A DNA stretch of 64,000 nt from Rhipidocladum racemiflorum (Eukaryota > Streptophyta > Magnoliopsida > Poales > Poaceae). Made by a program: the position numbers and the translations under genes. The notes under the pieces are model-generated. The model saw nothing but the letters and a program-made list of their open reading frames with translations. It was not told the DNA's origin and did no database searches. Where the stretch lies: the NCBI GenBank assembly GCA_036346355.1, contig CM070580.1:23923374-23987373 (forward strand). The letters are read 5' to 3'. Position 1 is the stretch's first letter, and every line of letters starts with the position of its first letter. This document shows, one piece after another, positions 55,817 to 64,000 of this stretch.

Positions 55817-57550
55817 CTTCTGGCTCCCCATACGATCATGAGGTCGGCCGTTGTCTGTCGATGGCTGCCACCATGCCGGAGACGGAGGATTTTTTCTTCT
55901 TTTTGATTTTTTTCTCGATCGAGCTTACGCTCTTTCGGCTTGACGCCCCTTCGAGCCCGGGCTGAGGGGGCAGTTTTCCCTCGTTTAGCAGCTTCTTCCA
56001 TTGGACGGCCTCGTCCGCGTTGGCGTAACGGCCACCATGCGAATGTACCGTTGGCTGTGATGTCCGGTGGATTTCGAGGTCCTGAGTAAAGCGTCGTCTC
56101 GGACCCGAACTTGAAAGCCCTGACGACCGCCTCATCCGAGATGCTCGGGATGGAATTGCGCGACTTGCATGAAGCGCTGACGAATCGGCGCAGGTCTCGC
56201 CTCCGCCTCAGACGACGCTCAAGGTCGCGCTCCTTCCCCGAGCGGGCGTAGCGCTCCGGAAGTTGGCTCGGAGAGTCTTTGCCACCGGGCCCAGGACCGG
56301 ATCGAAGTTCTCCTTCTCGTTGAATAGCCACGTCCGCCGCCCGCCCAGGATCAGGCAAAAAGTTGGCCATCACCCTTTCATCACCCCGGCGGCTAAAATG
56401 GCCGTGGTGTAGATCGAGAGAAACTCGTCGGGTTCTCGAGTCCCGTCGAATCTCTCGATGTGGCCCGGCTTAAACCTTGTCGGCCAGGTCACTCGTCGCA
56501 GCCGACGCCGCGAACGCCTGCACCGAACACGGATCGCTGGGCGATCACCACGAAGCGCCGGCGGTCGGGCGATCCCCACCACCGAGCCCGAGGTTAGTGG
56601 GCCCAGGCGAGAGAAAATCTCCTACGCCCAGTAGGATGGGGAGGGCCCGATGAGGAATGTTCGCCCTGCTCGCCTGCGGGCTCGCATTCCGCTGGTCCCG
56701 AGGGAGCCCTGAATTGCTCCGGTGCCCTCCGAGCCCTGCGCCGCGCCAGCGCCACTCCGTGGGTGCGGCCGTGAGTCGCCGAGGTGGCGCGCCGCTGACG
56801 CCGGCCAAGCGGCGTTCCTGTGAATTGCTCATGCCCTTTTCCCGAGGCCTCCGCCGCCTTTATGTCTGCGGGCGATTTCCTCGAGGTCGTCGGCCACGGC
56901 CGCGCCCATGGCTTCTAGGTCGACCTGCCAGAAACTCTCGAGGTTGCGCACCACCGTGGCCAGGGCTTGAAAGGCGTTCCCGCTCAGAGGAACGCGGTGA
57001 CGAGCTCGTTAAATGCGCCGCGAGCTCGAGTCCCGTGACGCTGCGGAAATTCTCACGAACTTCGGCCCTGGTCTTATCGATAGGCCACCTCGGACTTGCG
57101 GCGCGCAAAGTGGTCGTCGCCGGATTCGAGGATGCTACTGCAGTGCTCTTTGGCCGCTTCAGAGCGGTGAAGACGCGCTTCACCGGGATTTGCTCCGACA
57201 TTTCCATCCTCCTCCGCAACGAAGACGCGTTACGGGATTGGACGGATCGCGAGGGGACATCACGGTGTCTCCCGTGAAGCGGTCCCCTGGTCGAGCTCGT
57301 AGAGGTCGGGATGTCCGAACCATCGTAGAGCCGTGCCGCATTCGCCGTCCGAGAGGGCGTCGAGCCGAGCGAAAGAATCGCTCGGCAGTAAGCGGCTTCC
57401 AGGAAAAGCTCCTGGAACCGTCTTGATTCTTAATGCGGCGATGTCGCCGCCCCATTGTCGAAGAATCGCTTGTCCTCTTCCCGATCTCGGGCGTAGAGTC
57501 CCTGGTGGTTCTCGGGATTCGACATTCTTCTGGATTCCTCACGAAGGAAA
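55817..57550 (-). pseudogene. gag of outer Tat element, main part
   Basis: The most recognisable part lies at 56500-56320: WPTRFKPGHIERFDGTREPDEFLSIYTTAILAAGG-like, the conserved start of plant gag proteins (Retrotrans_gag). It continues with MANFLPDPG, and further down with FTQDLEIHRTSQPT and NADEAVQWKKLLNEGKLPP (about 56040-55960). Upstream (57540-56570) the frames are Arg/Ser-rich and shifted. The last codons before 55817 continue at 42504 on the other side of the nested insertion. Confidence 0.65.
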
Positions 57551-57555
57551 GTCGG

Positions 57556-57573
57556 TCCCCACGGACGGCGCCA
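57556..57573 (-). other. Primer-binding site of outer Tat element
   Basis: On minus TGGCGCCGTCCGTGGGGA starts two bases after the 5' LTR end. TGGCGCCG(T)-type sites occur in many plant gypsy elements and are complementary to a tRNA 3' end. A second copy is part of the scar at 41273-41290. Confidence 0.75.
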
Positions 57574-57575
57574 AT

Positions 57576-58265
57576 TGTCGACGATTAGGGAACAGCCCCG
57601 CCGAGCTTACTTGTTGGTGGAGGGACCAACTGCGTGACCCCTTCTTGCGTGAGGGATTACTCAAGGAACGGATCACCAGATCTCAACGAGCGTGGACACG
57701 TTAGCTTACCCTGGTTCGGGCCTCTCGAGGAAGAGATAATAGCCCTACTCCAGCTCTTGTATACTCTTGCAAAGTGTCCGAGTGTATGACTCTTGTCTTA
57801 CAATCGGTGCATGCTGTGTTGTCGTTCTTTGTTGTTGTCCCCCTCACGATGGGGACCCTTTATAGCTTACAAAGGATCGAACCCCACGACCCCACTACCC
57901 GCACGCTTGGACCTCGCCCAAACGCGTGGCAACCGGTGGATCCTATCTTTCCGCCACGCTCCCACGGAAACGTAGCGGGCCAACGGAAGTTACGGCTCGG
58001 GTGGTTATTCCCACCGACCGAGACCACGTAAGGTCGCCGATGGCGCACCGAGCTCGGACATCTTACCCGAGCTCGAGCTCGAATCGACCGGAATACGTGG
58101 CATTCTCGGTCCCCACCTGAGCCCGAGGCTCGAATCGCAACGCGTAGCCTTCCAAGTTCCGATTAGATAATCCAGGGTAACGACCTCCTGGTGGCTCGGG
58201 CGGGAGCGAGCTTGGTCGTTGGTGGCATCCGAGGTAATTTATGGAAATTACCCGACCCCCCGACA
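57576..58265 (-). repeat. 5' LTR of outer Tat element (690 bp)
   Basis: This is the partner of 33272-33946, followed by the CTTAC duplication. It carries a minus-strand TATA box CTATAAAGGG at about 57855-57865. The differences from the left LTR are dominated by small insertions and deletions. Confidence 0.9.
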
Positions 58266-58270
58266 CTTAC

Positions 58271-59703
58271 AGATTGGTATTTTGGTGTATGCTGTATTTT
58301 TGCAACGCAAATAGCAACATATGCTTCTTTACATAAGTAGTACCATTGTTTTATGCTTTTAGTTTTCATTTACATGATCATATGTGTATAGCGTTCAAGA
58401 TTGCTTTTAGTTCACATATTGATCAATTCATAATATGTTAGCTATAACAAAATCTGCTCAGCTATATTTTTTTCCTGGCTCCGCCGCTGTTAGAGATCAC
58501 GTTGATATTCAAAAGGTAACTACGTACGACCCGAGTGAGTACTAAATTTCCGTCTGTCCAAGCCTAAACGTGTACACGGGCCGAATAAAGAACGATTCCC
58601 CGCGGTGGCACGCACGACGGTGGCCTGAAAACGACGACTGCTCCGGTTTCGTGCGAGTGCGGTGGTGTGGTTGTGGTGGACGACCCGGGCGAGGTGGTTG
58701 GCCTTGGACGCTTGGCCTCCGTCCTTTCCCACTTTACGACGTGAGGCGAGGGTCGGAAGGACGAGAGAGAGGAAATGACTCTCACCGATGCACCACGGCC
58801 GAGGGATAGCCGCCCTTGCTTTGTTGCTAGGAGCCTGATGGAGCCTCTCCTTGACGAAAAGCGCCGCCTCGTTTTCATCTGCCAATATGTCACTGTGCTA
58901 TTTGACAATCGTTCACAGTAGGCGAGGGACCAGTGAAGAAAAGGCGACTCTAATGGATTGGTGTCCTGACCTTGAGAGGGGAAAATCTCAACTGCGTTTC
59001 GGATATGGCAAGAGTTCGAGTAATTGGGTTCAGAATCACAAAACGGATAAAGAACTGCGTTTACGATTTTGCAGTTTGTGTCGTGGGCTAAATTGCTAGT
59101 AAAACAGAAGATTCAAGAAGGACCTGTGAACAGTTAAGAGTCTGGCTGTTAATAGGTATTACTAACCAGACTTGCGAGTTTTTAATTCTCACTGCAAGTA
59201 GGCTGAGTGGTAAAGTAAGTCAAGGTCATCGGTACACACAAAACTGCACCATGTCTGAGATTTTGTCAGTGTCTTTTTTTAAAGACTATGTTGACTTTTT
59301 TCCCAGTATTACATCATAAAGGTACCGAATCGAATATACTAGCTAATATTTGCCAGACAACCTGTAAACCAGGAAAATGACAGCATTAAAAGGCACCAAA
59401 TAAAATATCCAAAGTTACTCACTACCTGAGCCTGAGGTCGTCAGAAAATGTCGCTGCAAAGCTCCCCAACTAATCAAATATCCCACCAGCTCCAAGTTCT
59501 TATTACCTCCATGCCTAATCCAAATCACCAATAACTAAGCACTGATCGTTAACTTTCCTGTGTGTAGTAGTTTCCAGTTCCTAGTTTCAAATCATCGTCA
59601 AGCTGCAAGTTTCTGAACAGCTCTGTCCCGTCTCCGTGGAGTTGTTCATGACCTGCTTCTAGTCTAGAGCCACCGCCGATGCTTTTGCCGGAGTTCTTGC
59701 ACC
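58271..59703. promoter_or_regulatory. Upstream region of the receptor kinase gene
   Basis: The segment lies between the retrotransposon and the start codon of the CrRLK1L gene. The first 250 bases are AT-rich, a GC-rich patch covers 58560-58860, and the last 600 bases are AT-rich as usual for a promoter. No convincing TATA box or short upstream gene could be assigned. The frames at 58520-59099 have no domain. Confidence 0.4.
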
Positions 59704-62205
59704 ATGTCCATGGCACCAGTTCTTGACATGTTCGTGCAGCTCGTCGTCGTATCGGTGCTATGCGGCGCTGCGCGCGCGTTTACCCCGGCGGCCAACTACC
59801 TCATCCTATGCGGCACGTCGGCGAAAACCACCGTCGACGGCCGGACGTTCGTCGGGGACGCCCGTTTGCCAGCCACGGTGCTGACGGCGCCCCAGAGCGT
59901 TGAGGCCAACACGCCGGCGAGCTCGGTCACCGGGTCCGATGAACCGGCGCTGTATCAGTCCGCGCGAATATTCACAGCGCCGGCTTCCTACACGTTCGCG
60001 ATCGAGAAGCCTGGTCGGCACTTCATCCGCCTCTACTTCTTCCCCTTCCGGTTCCAGTCCTACGACCTCGCCGCGGCCGCCGCGTTTAAGGTGTCCGTGC
60101 AGAGCGTGGTCTTCGTCGACGGGTACACGCCCAAGAACGGCACGGCCGTGATCAGGGAGTTCTCGGTGAACGTCGCCGGTGGCACGCTGGTGATCGCGTT
60201 CACGCCGACGGGCAAGCTCGCTTTCGTGAACGCTATTGAGGTCGTGTCGCACCCGGATAACCTCATCGCCGACACGGCGCAGGTTGTTAGCCCGCCGAGC
60301 CGGTACACCGGGCTGTCGGCGCAGGCGCTGGAGACGGTCCACAGGATCAACATGGGCTCACCCAAGATCACGCCGAACAACGACTCGCTCTGGAGGACAT
60401 GGCTGCCGGACCAGAGCTTCCAGCTCGACAGCACCTTCGCGGTGCACAGAGAAGTGCCGCCCTCGACGATCCAGTACGGGAAGAGCCTCGTCACCCCGTT
60501 GACGGCGCCGGACGCAGTTTACGCCACGGCGACGGAGCTGAACACGAAGGCGATGGCCAACACCTTGAACGTGCAGGTCAACATGACTTGGCGGTTCGAC
60601 GCGCCGGCCGGGTCGGGGTACCTGCTCCGGTTCCACTTCTGCGACATCGTCAGCCAGGTGGCGCATGGACTGGCCTTCAACGTCTACGTCGGCGGGTGGC
60701 GGGTGCTCGAGGACTATGAGATTTCGGCCGACACGATAGACATGCTGGCCACGCCGGTGTACAAGGACTTCGTCCTGGGCGCCAAGGACGCGACGGGCCC
60801 GATCACCGTGAGCATCGGGCCGTCGACGCTGGGCAACACGTTGCCGGACGGCCTCCTGAACGGACTCGAGATCATGAGAATGGTCGGGAGCACCGGCCCC
60901 GGCTCCGCGCCACTGCACAGCTCAAAGATCACCATTTGGATCATAACTGGCTCGGCCGTTGGCGGGTTCACGGTGGTGATGGCTCTCGGGTTCATCGCCT
61001 TCAGGACGCTACGGAGGAGGAAGCCGGAAAAGCAGCCGTCGAACACCTGGGCGCCTTTCTCAGCGAGCGCGCTGGGCTCCCGCAGCTTCGGCAAGAGCAA
61101 CTCCGTCACGCTCGGGAAGAACAACGCCGACGTCGGGTACAGGTTCCCCTTCGCGGTGCTCCAGGAGGCGACGTGCGGGTTCGACGAGGGGATGGTCATC
61201 GGCGTGGGCGGCTTCGGGAAGGTGTACAAGGGCACGCTGCGCGACGACACGCGGGTAGCCGTCAAGCGCGGCAACCGGTGGTCGCAGCAGGGGCGCAACG
61301 AGTTCCGCACGGAGATCGAGCTGCTGTCCCGGCTGCGCCACCGCCACCTCGTCTCGCTCATCGGCTACTGCGACGAGCGCAGCGAGATGATACTGGTGTA
61401 CGAGTACATGGCCAGGGGCACGCTCCGGAGCCACCTCTACGGCTCCGACCTCTCTCCCCTGTCGTGGAAGCAGAGGCTGGAGGCCTGCATCGGCGCCGCC
61501 CGGGGGCTGCACTACCTCCATACCGGCTCCGCCAAGGCGATCATCCACCGGGACGTCAAGTCGGCCAACATCCTCCTCGACGACAGCTTCATGGCCAAGG
61601 TCGCCGACTTCGGGCTGTCCAAGACCGGGCCGGAGCTGGACAAGACGCACGTCAGCACCGCTGTGAAGGGCAGCTTCGGGTACCTCGACCCGGAGTACTT
61701 CCGGCGGCAGATGCTGACGGAGAAGTCGGACGTCTACTCCTTCGGCGTGGTCCTGCTCGAGGTGCTCTGCGCCCGCGCGGTCATCGACCCAACGCTGCCG
61801 CGGGAGATGGTGAACCTGGCGGAGTGGGCGATGCATTGGCTCAAGAACGGCGAGCTCGACCGGATCGTCGACCAGAGGATCGCCGGGACGATATGGCCGG
61901 CCTCGCTCAAGAAGTTCGCGGACACCGCCCAGAAGTGCCTCGCGGAGTACGGCGTGGAGCGCCCGACCATGGGGGACGTGCTCTGGTGCCTCGAGTTCGC
62001 GCTGCAGCTGCAGGAGGCGTCGCCGGACAGCTCCGGCACCGACGGCATGCAGGCCGTCCCCGGGACAACGCCCCAGGTTCAGCGTAGCCAGTCGATTACC
62101 AGCGTCGCTACTGACACCGCCATGACCGCGAACTTGGGTGACCTTGACGGCATGTCCATGAGGAGAGTATTTTCCAAGATGATCAAGAGCGAGGAGGGTA
62201 GATGA
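59704..62205 (+). CDS. CrRLK1L receptor-like kinase (malectin-like ectodomain), intact
   Basis: This is a single-exon, 833-residue protein. A signal peptide covers about residues 1-25 (cut near ARA/FTP). The ectodomain (about 26-400) has the malectin-like features of the Catharanthus roseus RLK1-like family (YTFAIEKPGRHFIRLYFFPF, and the second half with LRFHFCDIV). One membrane helix lies at about 409-432, followed by RRRK. The kinase has a glycine loop GVGGFGKV (500-507), VK lysine 521, HRD 615-617 and DFG 635-637, and retains the catalytic residues, so it should be active. The intracellular RFPFAVLQEAT...F entry and the RPTMGDVLWCLEFALQLQ end are diagnostic. Family members sense cell-wall state and RALF peptides at the plasma membrane; the exact paralogue is not determined. 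Met1 and Met3 are both in frame; the second has the better ATGG context. Confidence 0.93.
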   Translation: MSMAPVLDMFVQLVVVSVLCGAARAFTPAANYLILCGTSAKTTVDGRTFVGDARLPATVLTAPQSVEANTPASSVTGSDEPALYQSARIFTAPASYTFAIEKPGRHFIRLYFFPFRFQSYDLAAAAAFKVSVQSVVFVDGYTPKNGTAVIREFSVNVAGGTLVIAFTPTGKLAFVNAIEVVSHPDNLIADTAQVVSPPSRYTGLSAQALETVHRINMGSPKITPNNDSLWRTWLPDQSFQLDSTFAVHREVPPSTIQYGKSLVTPLTAPDAVYATATELNTKAMANTLNVQVNMTWRFDAPAGSGYLLRFHFCDIVSQVAHGLAFNVYVGGWRVLEDYEISADTIDMLATPVYKDFVLGAKDATGPITVSIGPSTLGNTLPDGLLNGLEIMRMVGSTGPGSAPLHSSKITIWIITGSAVGGFTVVMALGFIAFRTLRRRKPEKQPSNTWAPFSASALGSRSFGKSNSVTLGKNNADVGYRFPFAVLQEATCGFDEGMVIGVGGFGKVYKGTLRDDTRVAVKRGNRWSQQGRNEFRTEIELLSRLRHRHLVSLIGYCDERSEMILVYEYMARGTLRSHLYGSDLSPLSWKQRLEACIGAARGLHYLHTGSAKAIIHRDVKSANILLDDSFMAKVADFGLSKTGPELDKTHVSTAVKGSFGYLDPEYFRRQMLTEKSDVYSFGVVLLEVLCARAVIDPTLPREMVNLAEWAMHWLKNGELDRIVDQRIAGTIWPASLKKFADTAQKCLAEYGVERPTMGDVLWCLEFALQLQEASPDSSGTDGMQAVPGTTPQVQRSQSITSVATDTAMTANLGDLDGMSMRRVFSKMIKSEEGR

Positions 62206-63003
62206 AGCCAAAATTTTCTTGCATCTCTAAGACTACAAGGACATGTATATCTCAATTTTGATTCTATAAGTCTGTAAATTTCAACAAACGATGTACATTC
62301 TTTCACGTAGAAGAAACTTGTACCAATTGTGTAATGTAATAATCAAATGATGTATGATCATACTAGATTTCTCAAAATGACACATCATACCAGTAAGAAG
62401 TAATAGATTCTCATGCACTCTTAAAACTACTACAACTACCTTTGCTGTGGATTATCAACTATACATAGCGGCCAATATCAGCAGAATCTTCTATGAACAG
62501 GACTCAAGAGACAGGGCAACAGATGCCCTTGGACTCAGAGCAGAATATTTCATAGATTTAAGTGCAATATTACGCAAACAAGTGACCATGAAAATCTGCC
62601 GTGTCTCCAGCACATTCATAATACCAATTTGAGAGGTGCTTCTATGCTTTTCTTTTTTAAAGTTGCACAAATATTAAAACATAAATAAAGGGTAGATGGT
62701 AATTACTTCCCTCTTCACTTGTTTCAAGATTCGTGCAACTTGTATTTAGTAGGAAAAGCATAGAAGCACTGCTCAACCAATTAAATTTTTGTTAGAATGA
62801 ATACATACAGTCTGTTTAACTGGCGGCATGATTATGAGTTCTATAGGGTACCCTAAATTGCCCCGCATTGACATGTTCTCAAACATCCTCTCAACAAAGA
62901 ACGAGAGCTCTTGGAACCCAAGAGAAGAAAAAAAAAATGGGGTGCTACAGCAGGTGTCGATTCCCCCGTGGCGCAACTAGAAATCTTATACCATGACTAG
63001 CAT
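62206..63003. other. Intergenic between convergent genes
   Basis: This short convergent spacer holds the 3' flanks of the plus-strand receptor kinase and the minus-strand calcium ATPase. It contains an inverted pair, GCTTCTATGCTTTTC (62638) and GAAAAGCATAGAAGC (62754), about 100 bases apart, with longer imperfect extension (GTGCAACTTGTATTTA/TAAAGTTGCAC side). That suggests a small MITE-like foldback at about 62635-62770. No gene is seen. Confidence 0.5.
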
Positions 63004-63579
63004 CTACTCCTCCTTCCGCTTTCCTGATTGTTTCCTGGCACGCACTGTCAAGCACCGCCCCACAAATTTGAGAACCTCATCGATGAGCACCACTGGGAAG
63101 GCAACTGCTATCACCAAAAGCCATTCATTGAAACTGAGCGGCACGATCCCGAAGACTTGGGCAAGGAAAGGCACGTAGAGGATCAAGAAATGCAGCCCGA
63201 ACGACACGGACATTGCCAGAAGAAGCCATGGGTTAACCCACGGAGGCATGCTCAAAAGGCTGCCATCCTCCGACAGAGCATTCAGCGAGTTGAACATCTC
63301 AATGGCCACCAAGACGGACAGAGAGAGTGTCGTCGCTTTTATTTTGCCGCCCTGGAAGTAATCGCATGGGTTTGCATCGAAGTCAAATGTCCTTGCCCCT
63401 GCTGTGAATGGTGAGACCTTGAAACCCTCCCATGAGGGGCACTGGCCCCAGTTTGAGAGCTGGGAGTACGAGACAAGTGTGTGACCATCACCAGCCAGGT
63501 CAATTCCCAGGAAAGAGCCATGCGTGTACCAAATGATGAAGATTCCCACCGTTGCAATCCCAACGTACATCCCAATGAC
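63004..63579 (-). CDS. ER-type Ca2+-ATPase (ECA), last coding exon only
   Basis: The frame from the acceptor (TGTAG at 63584-63580) to the stop at 63004 encodes about 190 residues of the C-terminal membrane region. It contains TYVGIATVGIFIIW-like GMYVGIATVGIF, the loop GQCPSWEGFKVSPF, and VAIEMFNSLNALSEDGSL, which matches SERCA helix M8 with its calcium-site Glu. MPPWVNPWLLLAMSVSFGLH and FLAQVFGIVPLSFNEWLL follow. This is the plant ER-type calcium pump (ECA1/ECA4-like), a P2A ATPase moving Ca2+ (and Mn2+) into the ER. The C-terminus ends KRKEE, a KxKxx-type ER retrieval signal. The catalytic exons lie beyond the right edge of the window; 63585-64000 is intron. Confidence 0.9.
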   Translation of the reverse strand, partial: VIGMYVGIATVGIFIIWYTHGSFLGIDLAGDGHTLVSYSQLSNWGQCPSWEGFKVSPFTAGARTFDFDANPCDYFQGGKIKATTLSLSVLVAIEMFNSLNALSEDGSLLSMPPWVNPWLLLAMSVSFGLHFLILYVPFLAQVFGIVPLSFNEWLLVIAVAFPVVLIDEVLKFVGRCLTVRARKQSGKRKEE

Positions 63580-64000
63580 CTACACACAAGATTGACAAGG
63601 ATTTCAAGTACGTACAACAAATCAGGAGTACAATAAGGTCTAGGCAGTGCATTGTATGCATTAGCCAACTGCAGGACATTAATACTCTATGTGACTTGAC
63701 TTCAAAATCAAGCCGCAAGGCTGTTTAGTGGTTATTCATGAATATGCTCTGTCCATATTGCACTTCTTATTCGCTAACCAGAATTGAGATACCCTGTTCT
63801 AGCTAGATATAGCCCCGCATGTGCTCCTTATTCAGTGGTGAATCACTTAGGGCAACACTTGCAGGCCCATTCACGTACAAGCCATTACTTGAAAGAATTT
63901 CACATATTATCTTTGAAGCTAGAGGTCTGGAACCACTTTATTTAGTCAATATGGTCAATTATAATGTATCCATGTACTGAGCATTTAATCAAAAAACATA
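63580..64000 (-). other. Intron of ER-type Ca2+-ATPase gene (partial)
   Basis: The AT-rich stretch upstream of the last exon has no ATPase coding similarity. It is taken as the intron that ends at the acceptor at 63580, continuing past the window edge. Confidence 0.6.

Larger units (their letters stand above)
33267..58270 (-). mobile_element. Tat-lineage Ty3-gypsy retrotransposon with nested insertion
   Basis: The element spans 33272-58265 and is flanked by a perfect CTTAC duplication (33267-33271 and 58266-58270). Orientation is minus: 5' LTR at the right, primer-binding site at 57556-57573, then gag, protease, RT, RNase H and integrase, an antisense additional ORF, polypurine tract and 3' LTR at the left. 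Dual RNase H domains and an antisense ORF between pol and the 3' LTR are known traits of the Tat lineage (Grande/Retand-type). Without the nested 13.3-kb insertion (42505-55811) and the R-U5-PBS scar (41273-41512) it would be about 11.4 kb. Multiple frameshifts make every gene defective. Confidence 0.85.

Noticed and set aside
60358..62211. Long minus-strand (186, 215, 383 codons) and shifted plus-strand (383 codons) frames
   Set aside because: They are shadows of the GC-rich CrRLK1L coding sequence, which has all kinase motifs in the 833-codon frame.

Overview
The window is nuclear DNA from a grass (Poaceae). Host genes are split by introns and GC-rich at their 5' ends, protein families are plant-specific, and most of the sequence is nested LTR retrotransposons of types typical of cereal genomes. 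I cannot name the species from sequence alone. No rRNA, tRNA or CRISPR array was seen.

Layout: (1) 1-10.5 kb is a host gene island on the minus strand. It holds an intronless membrane-associated kinase regulator (MAKR/BKI1-like, 1822-2730) and an 18-exon gene for a 656-residue coiled-coil protein (4284-10460), whose exon phases I resolved throughout. (2) 10.9-11.2 kb, in that gene's upstream region, is a 334-bp foldback element with near-perfect arms. (3) 11.2-30.3 kb is a pile of older transposons. It includes a Ty3-gypsy element with one LTR and a decayed pol, a LINE ORF1-like fragment, a 3.3-kb solo LTR, and a broken Ty1-copia element that carries a MITE and a 1.35-kb Angela/BARE-like solo LTR. 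(4) 30.3-33.3 kb is AT-rich filler with an AT microsatellite and the orphan C-terminus of a Core-2/I-branching (GT14-like) glycosyltransferase. (5) 33272-58265 is one 25-kb Ty3-gypsy locus of the Tat lineage, flanked by a perfect 5-bp target duplication. It has dual RNase H and an antisense additional ORF between pol and the 3' LTR. A second Tat-type insertion (42505-55811) is nested inside its gag gene. (6) 59.7-64 kb returns to host genes: an intact CrRLK1L receptor kinase (59704-62205, plus) and the last coding exon of an ER-type calcium ATPase (63004-63579, minus), whose remainder lies outside the window.

The most unusual object is the nested insertion at 42505-55811. It is not a normal LTR element. 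It consists of two 3' halves joined head to head, so both ends are polypurine-tract-adjacent 3' LTRs in opposite orientations and neither half has gag, primer-binding site or 5' LTR. The pair sits in a single target site with a near-perfect 5-bp duplication. The central join carries a 16-bp repeated filler and microhomology. This fits integration of a palindromic, template-switched cDNA; later rearrangement or misassembly remain possible. A second template-switch-like scar, an R-U5-PBS fragment inserted into pol, lies at 41273-41512.

The retrotransposon copies in 33-58 kb differ by many 1-3 base indels, whereas all host exons are in frame. Some of that decay may therefore be unpolished assembly error rather than biology.
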